Under the pieces are notes generated by a model that was given only the letters and a program-made list of their open reading frames with translations, was not told the origin of the DNA and searched no databases. A stretch of 64,000 nucleotides of DNA, taken from positions 101,078,001 through 101,142,000 of the forward strand of contig CM075351.1 in the NCBI GenBank assembly GCA_037693485.1, written 5' to 3'. Origin of the DNA: Kitagawia praeruptora. Lineage: Eukaryota > Streptophyta > Magnoliopsida > Apiales > Apiaceae. Every line of letters starts with the position of its first letter. The stretch's first letter is position 1. Shown here in pieces: positions 1-11,115 of the stretch. A program made the translations under genes and the position numbers.

Positions 1-923
1 TTAAATACACGATTAATTCTTGAACAATGCATTTATTGATTAAGTCCGATTTCCATTTTTTAGAATATTGAATTAAAATTTGATGTTGAAAGGATATCCT
101 TAATATGAAAAGAGAATCTCACAATTTAAAATTTTTATAACAACTATTCGATAAAGTCGCGTTTCGCGGTGACATTATAATTATTTTTAAAAATATTATA
201 ACATGTATATTTTACTTATTTTTTGATAAATGAGTTAATTCAATAATAAAAAGTCATACGATATCTACATAAACAGTCGCGTCGAATAAACAAAACACAG
301 AAACAATCACTGATTAATCCATTCTTTTTGAAGATAAAATATATCACGTGATTTGTTGAAGATGATAGTTACACATGATTCGCCACTTCCGCTTCCGCCA
401 TAACCAGTTTAAGTTATCGACCGAGAATGCAATCCCCTAAAAACTTTTATTACTAAATTAAGCACCATACTCACACAATCGATGAGAAAAGAACAAAACT
501 CACACAAAAGTTGAGGCATCAAAAAACCAATCTTACAACTTTAAAAATGAGACTGCAAAATAAAGCTACAAACTAAAACCAAACGCGAACAAAAAGTGAC
601 AAACTAGCAACCTTAGATTTGCAACTACACTCAAAACATGGTAAGCTCTATTGCACGGCTCTCTCCTTTCTATATATATATATAGCTCACTCCATCCTCA
701 ATACTAAATTTTAATAGGTAACACGGTACTCTCTATTATACGGTTCTCTCCTTTAACACGATTCTTCCTGTAGAACCGTTCTATCTTCGAAATCATAAAA
801 ATTTAGAACCTACAAATAAAGTAAATTTATTTTTTATTTAAACTTCTGATAAAAATAAAAAAATTATATAGTTTAAGTTTTAGAAGATGCCGCATGAAAA
901 TTCTATGATATATAGACACACAC

Positions 924-958
<35 letters not shown>
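1..958. other. AT-rich non-coding flank
   Basis: No supportable gene in either strand. The stretch is AT-rich and holds short TA runs near 673-685 and a (TA)n tract at about 927-956 that abuts the first fold-back element. Short open frames here are low complexity. Confidence 0.6.
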
Positions 959-959
<1 letters not shown>

Positions 960-1351
960 TTAAGTTCTATGGAGACCACCAGTATAGTGGAGACCGTGGA
1001 GACCATATACATTATGCACTCAAAACATTGCAAAACATATATATTTGCAAAGAATGTTCAATTAACATTATTATTTCATTCAAAATCTTAAAAATCATAT
1101 ATGATTTGCAAGCAGAACATGTTTTGGAGAACAATACGTTCTGCAATATTTTGTTTGCAGAACATACATGATTTTCAAGATTTTTAATGAAATTTGCATG
1201 TAAAACATATATGATCTTCAAGATTTTCAATAAAATAGATGGTATAGTGATTTTCATAGACCATGATTTTCAATAAATAAATTTTTGCAATGTTTTGATT
1301 GATATTGGTCTCCGGTCTCCACTAAAAATGTTGGTCTCCATAGAACTTAAC
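959..1351. mobile_element. Fold-back MITE, family A copy 1
   Basis: The ends are inverted repeats: GTTAAGTTCTATGGAGACCA at the left and its near-perfect complement at the right. A second, subterminal inverted motif (AGTGGAGACC) sits inside each end. The interior is AT-rich, with several AACAT/ATGTT words, and has no coding capacity. (TA)n tracts lie on both sides, so a target duplication cannot be read. Superfamily not assigned; a related copy lies at 2763-3168. Confidence 0.75.
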
Positions 1352-1373
1352 CCTATATATATATATATAATAG

Positions 1374-1706
1374 GCTAGTGATCAAATGAAAACCACTCTA
1401 AGAAACGAGAAACCAACACTAAATATTTTATATTTCATCTATTCTAAGGGCCCCGCCAGGGGCACCTTTACAAAAAATGTTATAAATTAACTCACCAACG
1501 TATAAAAAAAATAATTATTGTTCACACGATGACGTCACTGCCACGTTATCAGCGTGAACAGTAATTTTTTTTACTGAATAGAGGGTAGATTATTATAAGT
1601 TCTTTATATTGGGGTACCCCTAATTTGGTCATTAGATTAGCTTGAAATATTGGAATAGGGTTTAGTTTTTAGTTTTTATTTTAATTTGGTTTCTATTTGA
1701 ATAGGA
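1374..1706. mobile_element. MITE, family B copy 1
   Basis: Left end GCTAGTGATCAAATGAAAAC; the right end carries the inverted words GGTTTCTATTTGA then ATAGGACC. The interior includes a GC-rich patch near 1447-1465 and no gene. The right end faces the left end of copy 2 across a short TA/GA tract, so the two may be tandem copies or parts of one compound element. Confidence 0.55.
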
Positions 1707-1741
1707 CCATATATATATATATATATGAGAGAGAGATAGAG

Positions 1742-2702
1742 GGTCCGACTCAAATAGAAACCAAAAGAAATCTAGAAACTAGAAACCTCGGCTCGATCCA
1801 AGATTAAGTACACCCGCCCTACATCCTTCTCTCTTCAACCAACTCCCAATCTGCCCCTGCCCCGTTTCTCACCTCACCCATCCCATTCTTAACCGTTACA
1901 CACATATGAATGTTGTATATATACATACATATATATATATATATATGTATATATCAGTTTATGCATATCTTTTAATTAATCACCCCTACAGCAAGTAACA
2001 TCAACGCTTAATCACTATTGATGCCGCCATAAATTCCGACAAAGAAAGTGTACCGGAATCAATGATTTCTACAGGAGAGATACCAAAAATCAAGAAATCA
2101 CTAAATTATATTATAGGAGTCAATCGTTTATATTACATAAATCACTAATTTGTACGGTGAAAATCACCGACTAGTTTAGTAGGAGCTTCAACACAAAACC
2201 CATTTCTTCTTCCCCCCGTACCACCCCCACACCACCATTGCCGCCACATCTCCACCGTCGCTACCACACTTTATCGTTGTATCCACCATGAATTAAATCG
2301 GTGATTTCGAATCAAATATGGTTGATGAACACAGATTTCAAATCAAACATAACAGATTTCAGATCTGAAGGTGATCAAGACGATCTGTAATCAAATATGG
2401 AAGAGGAAGACGATGAAGATGGTGTCCCTACGGGGCCAAAGGTCGAAATGGAATAGAAGAAGTAAGATCTGTAAATTTTGAGCTCACCGGAAAATCAAGC
2501 TCGCCGGAGAAGATGATAGGAGCTCACCGGAGAAGAGGGTGGGGGTGGGGTGGGTGGGGTGGGGGGTTTGGGTGTGGGAGGGTGTATTTAAATTGAGTGT
2601 GGGTGTTTAAATAGGACCTTTAGATTTAATTAGATCATAAGGTTAATTGGGGGTTTCTAGTTTCTAGTTTCTACTTTAAAGTTGGTTTCTATTTGATCAC
2701 TA

Positions 2703-2704
<2 letters not shown>
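1742..2704. mobile_element. MITE-like element, family B copy 2
   Basis: Left end GTCCGACTCAAATAGAAACC followed by repeated CTAGAAACTAGAAACC words; the right end is the inverted form, with TTTCTAGTTTCTAGTTTCTA and TTTGATCACTAGC. The interior has a C-rich then G-rich section (about 2205-2575) that is compositionally unlike its surroundings and could be captured leader or exon sequence, but no family is recognisable. A (TA)n tract follows immediately. Confidence 0.5.
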
Positions 2705-2759
<55 letters not shown>

Positions 2760-2762
2760 TAT
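2705..2762. repeat. (TA)n microsatellite
   Basis: Nearly pure TA dinucleotide repeat between family B copy 2 and family A copy 2. Confidence 0.95.
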
Positions 2763-3168
2763 TAATTTCTACGGAGACCAATATTTTAGTGGAGATCATG
2801 GAGTATATAAATATATAGAAAAATTCTATGGAGACCAACATTCAGTGGAGACCGTGGAGACCATATACATTCTTCACTCAAAACATTGCAAAACATACAT
2901 ATATTATTGCAAAGTCTTAAAACTCATATATGTTTTGCATGCTGAACATGTTTTGGAGAATAATAGGTTATGCAATATTATGTTTGTAGAACATAATGAT
3001 TTTCAATAATTTTAATAAAATTTGCATGTAAAACATACATGATTTATGAAATAGTGATTTTCATGAAGACAAGTTTTTTTAATGAATATGTTTTTGCAAT
3101 GTTTTGATTGCAGGTGATATATGATCTCCACCATCTCCACTAAAATATTGGTCTCTATAGAATTTAAC
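2763..3168. mobile_element. Fold-back MITE, family A copy 2, with doubled left end
   Basis: The right end (near 3141-3168) is the inverted form of TTCTACGGAGACCAATATTT found at 2766. A second left terminus starts at about 2821 (TTCTATGGAGACCAACATTC) and runs into the same interior as copy 1. The left terminus is therefore present twice, about 57 bp apart. Non-coding. Confidence 0.7.
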
Positions 3169-3177
3169 TCTCCCTCC

Positions 3178-3218
<41 letters not shown>
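3169..3218. repeat. (TC)n(TA)n microsatellite
   Basis: TC/CT repeat passing into a TA repeat; it forms the left flank of the MULE. The right flank of the MULE is also a TA repeat. Confidence 0.9.
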
Positions 3219-3223
<5 letters not shown>

Positions 3224-3285
3224 CATCTCTATAGAGTACTACTAAATTGGAGTACATTGGAGTACTGTACTACTACCGTCAGATC
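3219..3285 (+). repeat. MULE left terminal inverted repeat
   Basis: Pairs with 14985-15047. Shared blocks are GAGTACTA, TAAATTGGAG, TTGGAGTACT and ACCGTC. The next 290 bp (3286-3576) are AT-rich leader sequence before the first ATG of the protease gene, with no gene. Confidence 0.8.
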
Positions 3286-3576
3286 AAAACAAATCTAGTG
3301 GTCAGGATTTATTTGTTTTTAATGGCAATGCCGTAAATAATTGAAAAATGAAGGGCAAAGTATTGCAACTGTTATTGATAATAAACATTTTATAGATTGA
3401 ATTTAAAATTAGAAAAGTACGGGATAACGGGCCACAAAAAACGCAGCACTCTCACAATAACAACAGCAGTTACAACTTTAAACAAATCCAACCACCGAGT
3501 TTAATGTTAAAGCAGTATCTTATACAGTCCATTATCACAAAGAACTTCAAACTCGCAACTGGGAAAGGATCGAATC

Positions 3577-6500
3577 ATGAGTTCTGGTATGTATATGGAT
3601 TCTCATACTACACTTTCAACCTATGAATTGACATAGTATGCCTAATTGTAATGGATTTTCAAATATTCTTGTAATTGATTTTCCCCACTCCGTTTTTGTG
3701 TATTGCATGTGATTTTTTTTTTAATTTACAAGTATGCTGAGAATAAATTTGTGTTTTTTCTTTAATTTGTTGGGATGTATGCAAGTGTACTTATTTTAAT
3801 TGAATAAATATGTTAACTATTTCATGTTCTTGATTTGTACTGGTTATATGCATTCTGACAATTAAATAAAGAAAGTACTTTCTGTTCTCCAAAAATAGAT
3901 GTTGACTCTGATGACATAACAAAGTTAAATTCTACTATTACATTATTTGAGTTCTGCATTAGAAAAATTCTATTACTTGATTGTTTTGATAGTGTTGTTT
4001 GAATGTGGTGTACTTTGTGTTGTTTTATTACATGACAGTAATAGTAGAACTCGACTACATGTCGATTTAGAACTAATACAGAGGTTTCATTGTCCGATAA
4101 TTCATTTGTTTGAATGTGTTTTGACAGTGTTATTTGAATGTGGTGTACTAATCAATGGTATGTTGAACTGCAAAAAAGGATAATACTAGTGCATTAGTGC
4201 AATACCTTAATTCACATACTGCGGTAATCCATGGACAATGGAAATTAATTATTGAAAAATATGTTATCAGGATGTCAAAAAGCTATGTTTAGCTTATCTT
4301 TTGGTAATCTTGAATATTGGTATTGTGTTGCAAAGAACAATCTTAAACAAATGTGGTTTGTCCATAAATTTCCCCAAATTTGAATGTTGCACTATTTAGT
4401 TGTAAACAAATGTGGTTTGTCCTTAAATAATCGCAATATCAAAGATGAATACATGTTGACCATTGGAATATGTTGTCCTTCATTTTATAACTTAATGATA
4501 AGAATATAATTAATGTGGTTGGAAATCTTACATTACATTGAGCATTTGCATGTTCATATTAGATGTATTGCAGTGTAGAATGCTATATTAGTTGATATAT
4601 TAAATATGTGAATCTAACAGAGATTGATTTATTCAGGAGTAAGACGAAGTAGTAGACTTATTCAAAGTCCTTGGGTTCACAATTGGCCAAAAAAACGACC
4701 AATATATATAAACTTGGAGTCGGGTTCAACAACAGAACAGAGTGAAGCTAGGTCAAGAACAACTGCTGGAAGTCATATGGATGATCTAGACGTAAGGAAT
4801 GAATGGATCGGGAGCAAAAGAACAAAGTGCAATACAACTGATGATGACTATCAGGTAATACAGTACGCTGGTACCATGATATGTTTAAATTAAACATGCT
4901 TTCTAATTTGAAATTTAAAAATAAACACATATTGACATAGTTCATGTGCTTCATACAGCTTGGGATATCTGAACATGATAGAGACAAGGTTCCAAAAAAT
5001 TAAGGGAAAACTAATGAAAAAATGATTGTTTGCAAATATTATGGGAACAAAAATGATTCCAGTGATGACGATGAAGATATCATGACTCCTGCAGAATATC
5101 TGGTTGATAAAAGCAAAACAATAACTGCTAAGAAAAAAGGAGTTACAGTTGAATATGAGGGAGTTCCAATGCACGATTTGGGACAAATTGCAAGTGTTAA
5201 GGTAAGACAAAAGAACTCTTGGTAGTGTAATTTAAAATTTTATTGGTGATATAGTACACTTTAAAAAAAATACTCTCTTTTAGGTTGCCACTCAAACTGT
5301 AAGGTGTACCCAAAGTAATAACATGCGAACATTTAACAAAAAAATGATGAGGAAGCAAACACGCAGTACAAGCCAACAGAAAGAGGTATGTACATTTGAA
5401 TTGATATCAACCTACTGAAAATATATACCTACTCGTATACTGATTTCAATAAATCCCTGTTGCAGGATACAGAGATGGTTCATACAGTAACAAAAAATGA
5501 TGCATCAAGGGCAGTAAGAAAAAAGTTTATAGAAAAGGACAATTCTGTATTTGGTAAGGTAACTGGGAATGTGAAGCAACAAAAAAAGGGAAAGCTGCAA
5601 AAACATGTACCAAGGATATATACCAGATACATCCAGAAGAAGTTCTCACCATCAATAATGACGGACGTCATTACAAACTTATCCATTGAACAGTTAGAAT
5701 GGGCAAGAAAAACAGGGTTTGGAGAATTATTAAACTTCCGGATGGAGTGTTACACACACAAGCTTGGGTATAATGTCGTCAATGCATTCAATAATCAAAC
5801 CTGCAGTTTGAATGTCAAATCTGGTATCATTAAAGTGGATGAAAGAACTGTAAACTTAATCTATGGTTTGCCAATGGGTAAGGAGACTATTACATTTAAT
5901 GCAAAGACATTATCATTAGGGATTTGGGCACAACAGTTCACAGAAGATGCAAGCTCAAAGATAACACCAATTATGGTGCGGGACAAGATATTGGAATCTC
6001 GACGAGCTGATGAAACCTTTAAGTGGAATTTCCTAATTTTGTTCTACAATTTCTTTGTAGAATCAAATCAAAACAGTTTCTTAAAGTGGGATATTTTGAG
6101 CTTTAGTGGTGATATTAACAAGTGCGGGGAGTACAACTGGTGCAGCATAGTAATTGACAAGTTGAAGAAAACATATGAATATTGGGAAGCAGATCCAAAA
6201 AGAAACTTCGCAGGATCACTTCCACTTCTGATAGTAAGTTATCTAGTCTATGCCAATATTGTTGTTAGCAATTTTAAACTACAAAAGTTTTATAATAATC
6301 AAAGTAATTTGAATAAAAATACTAACGATACTTTTAAAATTGTGCAGTACTTGTACGCATGCACAATACGGAATAATGAAACTTTCTACGTACGACAAAC
6401 TCATCCAGCATACCGTGGTTGGTCAGACATGATGCTGAGGCAACGCCAAACGCATGACATTGACAAAAATTGCTTTGGAGAGGGGGACCTAGTGGAGCTG

Positions 6501-9500
6501 AAAGAAAAGCCAGAGGTATTTCTTGATTGATAAACAAATCAAAAAAGAAAAATATACATGTTTCAGGACCCGAATCTGATAAAAAATATTTCGCTAACTA
6601 TGAAAAAAGTAATCATATATATATGTTTCAGGACCTAAATCTGATACATCGCGAAGCAAATATAGAACTAACTATGATTGCCTTGGTAAACAGAGAGAAA
6701 GAACGTGGAGATGGAGTTCGACAGGTAATGTAAAGGACAAAAAATCATAAACTCCTAAATTATGAATATTGTGACGCATATTTCAACTAACTATCCAAAT
6801 TTAAAACACCTACTTCAAATAAATATCAATAATCATACTTATACTATTGTTCATTGAGTGGAACATTTAGGATGACGAAGCAGGACGAGAACTTTCAGTG
6901 CAGAGAGAAAATCAAATAGACGAATCAGGAGACGATGATGCATTCAATAGCAAAAGTGAGACCAAAAAAAGTTCCGCAGACGAAGAATCAATATCAAACA
7001 CAGAATTGACAGATGGAATGAATATCAATTCCCCTCTTCTAGAGAACTTAAATGGACAGACGAACAAAGAGGTACCATAAATAAACTTATTTGGCATTAT
7101 CATTATATAAAGAATTAATCAATTTGAATTGTGGTAATTGAATTTTATTTAAAACATAATAGCATTAGATGTAAAGCAAGATACGGCAACTAATCGTTGA
7201 AATTAGAATATAACACAATTTATTTACAACAAAATAGTCCCAAATTAGATGTTGATAAAACTAATTTTTGTTCCGTAACTCGTTTATAACTTCTTTATAA
7301 ACTATGGTACAGGATAATGAAGAAATAGACATAGATTTCTTCGACCAGGGGTTTCATGACACAACGGAACAGGAAGCATGTTTGGATACAAATAAGGTGA
7401 AAAAAAAAACATTTTCCAAATGTTGTGCTGCATAATTAATGTTATGAAATTGCAACATTTCAATCACACAAAAACATTTTCAAATAGGAACATTATGGAA
7501 TGCAACACATGGATGGTGCAACCACTCCCTTATTGCGAAAGAAAAGCACTTTGATGTCAGCTGAAGAATATTGGGTAATTACATTATTGATGACAAGCCA
7601 GTTCCTAGACAATTTCCGTATGATCTAGTTGTAACTCTATTTACTTAATTTCAAAGAATTTGTTAAATGTATTAACATGTTAACAGCTGAAGACATTTGG
7701 TGAAAACAAGGATTTAGGACCAAACGATGGATCACCCTTAGATATAAATGCAAAACAGTGCACAGATGGAGGAAAAGAAAAGTTGCAACACACGAACAAT
7801 GCTGGAGAGAAGGTACTTTTATCATCAAATATTCACTATCCAAATCTAAACTTGAATTTAACTCATGAATATGACATTATGTGAAATATGCATGTAGATG
7901 ACACACCCTACAACGACAATGGAGCACAATGCGCAAACAAGGATGGACGATGAAATCGAAAAACATTTTGAGGAGGAGGTATCCAAATCTGAACTTGAAA
8001 TTAACTCTTTATTATTGTGCAACAATCAATTAACTTTGTTTCCAAAAATTCCATGACAGACCTATGTTAAAAGATTTGAAAAAAATCTGAAGGATTTCGT
8101 TGACATTTATGAAAGGTGCTTGACTGATTTTGTGGTTACATATGCTCTATACCAGCAGAATCCAAGGATGGCAGAATTGAAGAAAAAATATGAAAAATAC
8201 ATCCATTTGTTTGCATCTGCAAGCCCAATAACAAAGAACCTACCCCTAGGTATGGCAGTGGATACGAGGAACAAATCAATGATTGGTGAGGATGTTGACT
8301 TCATACCCAATTATTCCCTTGGAATATCAGAATTTACTTCAAAAAAACTTGAATCAGAAATGGAAGGTTCTGTCAAATCACAAATGACAAGGTCACTAGG
8401 TGAATCAGCATCCGCGGAAAAAATAATGATGTCACTGAATGAGTCGCATGAAACACCAGAAGCTAACGAAACAGATCTAATGACAAGACCACGCAGGGAG
8501 ATACGATCAACAGAAATATGCAGATCTCCATACGTGAGTAGAGTGATTGACGTAAGTGGGCATACCTTAACGACAGAGGAGAAAAATGTTTGAAATTAGC
8601 TTTTTGAGAATAAACGGAACAGAAAGTAAGTTGCTTTATTGACTTTAATATATATTTGTTAAATCTTGAATAGTAGACTACCAAATACAATATCTTATCT
8701 GTTAGTAATAATAATTATTAATCATCATTCATTCATGTATAACATCATTATATCCATACATGCACATGATACATGAACAGAATCATTAAATTACGTTTGT
8801 CGGCCATCTATTATGATCTGATTTTTCATAGTTTAAATTAATATTTAAACTATGTATACTGAAATGTACTCCACTTAATTATGGTCTGATGGAGTCCATG
8901 GAATGAAATATGTGATTTATGTTACTCATTCTTTGGCGCAGGGAACATCTGTTTCAATGGAATGAAAAAAAATGTAGAAAGACCCACTTCCAGCCCATGT
9001 TTTACAGCAAATTGGTTGAAACAACGGTGATTGACACGTGGACGTACTTGCTAAATGAAGATGAAAACCTCCGTTCTGATGCATCACCATTAAGACTTTT
9101 TATGACTACGGAAACTACATTAAGTTTTTTAATTTTTTAAATTCAAATTAATAACTACAAAAAAAACGATTACTCAAAATGAATATTTCTTAATAAATAC
9201 TCTATGCAGCTTGGCCCACTCAGTCTGAATGTACCTGATGGTGACACACATGCGGCAATGAATCGGGATGCAATTTTTTGTGACAACATGGATGTTGTAT
9301 TGGCATCAGTGGAAGTATTACATAAAAGACATTACGATGTCAAAGATCATGATCTGGTAATACATTATGCTCTGAGTAAAAAAATTTAAAGAAATAGTTT
9401 TTCGTTTCTTCTGCATCACTCATTTTGTTACATATGAAACTTTTTTTGCATACATAGTTTTTCTTCCCGGTGTATCATGGAGTACATCATTTTGTGATAT

Positions 9501-10118
9501 GTTACAATACAAAGAAACCTCGATGGGATATCCTTGACAACAGAGTACCCACTGCCAATATAGAGGAAACATATGGTGATGTCCCATCTCGATTGGTATG
9601 GACTGTTTTCCACTTTATATTAAACATAAAAACATAGACCAGATATAATATAAAATTTACATAACTTGGCTTGTTTCTTATGCACAACATCAGTGCTTCT
9701 GTCAATGGATTTCGATATACAACATACCAAAATATGAAGAATTGGTTAAGCTTAGTCCAAGACTTGTCAGAACAGGATGGCAAACAGAGAATAATATGGT
9801 GGACTGTGGGATTTTTGCAATGCGACACTTGGAGACCTACATGGGGAGCTTACTTTTATGGAAGGTTGGATTGCGCACTGAGAAGGTAAGTGTATAAATG
9901 TTGTTTCAGTCCTTACAACTTAATTGCATTTTATAAAAGTGAAAGACAGGAAGTAACGAATATGTAATCTACTTTGGCAGGAAAACCAAATTGCATTGCT
10001 AAACAAGTTAAGAGTTATTTACGCACACAAGATCCTTACATGGTCCCGCAATGACAACCGAAGAGCAATCCTAGATTCTGCAGCACAATTGGCATCAATC
10101 AACAAATCCTTGTTTTAA
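3577..10118 (+). pseudogene. MULE-borne Ulp1-like cysteine protease (C48) gene with two nonsense codons
   Basis: Deduced exons: 3577-3586, 4637-4854, 4959-5201, 5284-5385, 5466-6233, 6348-6515, 6632-6724, 6871-7071, 7313-7396, 7488-7574, 7687-7812, 7898-7978, 8060-8593, about 8942-9118, 9210-9356, 9458-9595, 9694-9885 and 9981-10118. Most have GT and AG borders, and apart from the first intron all lengths fit phase 0, giving about 1,170 codons. Exon 5 holds the large N-terminal domain typical of transposon Ulp1-like proteins; a Lys/Glu/Asp-rich middle follows. The C-terminal protease keeps the catalytic His in HHFVICYN, Asp in WDILDN, Gln in GWQTENN and Cys in VDCGIF. Breaks: TAA at 5001-5003 and TGA at 8591-8593 just before the protease domain. 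The donor near 9118 is unclear. Known Ulp1 proteases remove SUMO; whether this one does is unknown. Confidence 0.8.
6556..6680 (+). repeat. Duplicated 3' splice acceptor in the Ulp1-like gene
   Basis: The acceptor region GTTTCAGGACC followed by AATCTGATA occurs twice, at about 6560 and 6625, each followed by a similar CTAACTATGA word. The downstream copy keeps the reading frame (exon 6632-6724); the upstream copy would add an alternative exon start at 6567. Confidence 0.65.
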
Positions 10119-11115
10119 ATTTCTTTAGTTTAATAAATGTATTCAGGCATTAGTGATGGACATGAGACAAGTTGTTTGAACTCAGTATTTTATTTAGCAT
10201 TTGGATCGTGACTAAGAATATTGTTAAACGTACATGTCCTAGGATGGATGAATTTTACGTTTATTTTCAATATCTATTCAGTGAAATCACTAGTTGATAT
10301 TTAGTTATCAGTGATGAGAGAAACATATACCTCATTAAATTTAATTTTAAATTAAATTTAAATTTGAATCTATCCATAATTATGGATTGTTGCAACATGT
10401 ACCTCATTAAAGTAGGGTGTATTATTTAACAGGATGATATGATATGTTACATTGAAGTTAAGTGTAGTACAAAGAGATCATTCTTTTAGGCTCCAACTAA
10501 ATAAATGACAATTTAATTACCATTGATGCAGCAAAGTCACTTGAAACTTTGTAAGGGTACATACTATAGTCATTCACCATTGCATCAGCTTTTTGGTTTG
10601 CCATCAAGGCCTGATCAAAATCAAAAATCCCGTATTTGTTCACAAGGTTTTTTCTAATAACCATTATCGAACATATAAGCTTTCAAAGTGTCTAGTGGAT
10701 TGAGCTTGTTGTTTGATCCATCTACATTAGGACAAGGACATTCAATAAAAACATGACAAGGGATTAAAATAACATTAAAATTAGGGAATCAGGTTCGTAA
10801 TCCATAGTGCTATAAATTATTTCATCTTGAGTTTCAGAGTTAAAAACACGCAAGTACACTAAGTGTATTCAGGGAAATTTCACAATACATTCTTGTTGGT
10901 GCATCTGATGTTTTTATGTATGGGTCCTGCAACTTCTGTTCTGCAGTGAACAATCCCCAGATAGAATACAGAGCAAAATATATCATAATACGGCTATTAA
11001 CAAAATTTCGATAATGAAAGAACAATTTAAAATTAGAAACAACATTTTTAAGATAAAAAAAAGAACAAAGCACAATCCAAGTGTACACCTGGAATGACAT
11101 TAAAGTAAAGAAAAA
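10119..11115. other. MULE spacer between convergent genes
   Basis: AT-rich 3' flanks of the two MULE genes. On the - strand about 10500-10740 reads as a degenerate coding-like stretch with a CPCPN motif and several stops. It resembles no family I can name with confidence, so it is not called a gene. Nothing else seen. Confidence 0.5.

Noticed and set aside
10500..10740. Possible Cys-rich transposase-associated domain on the - strand
   Set aside because: Only one CPCPN motif and several stops; too weak to name.
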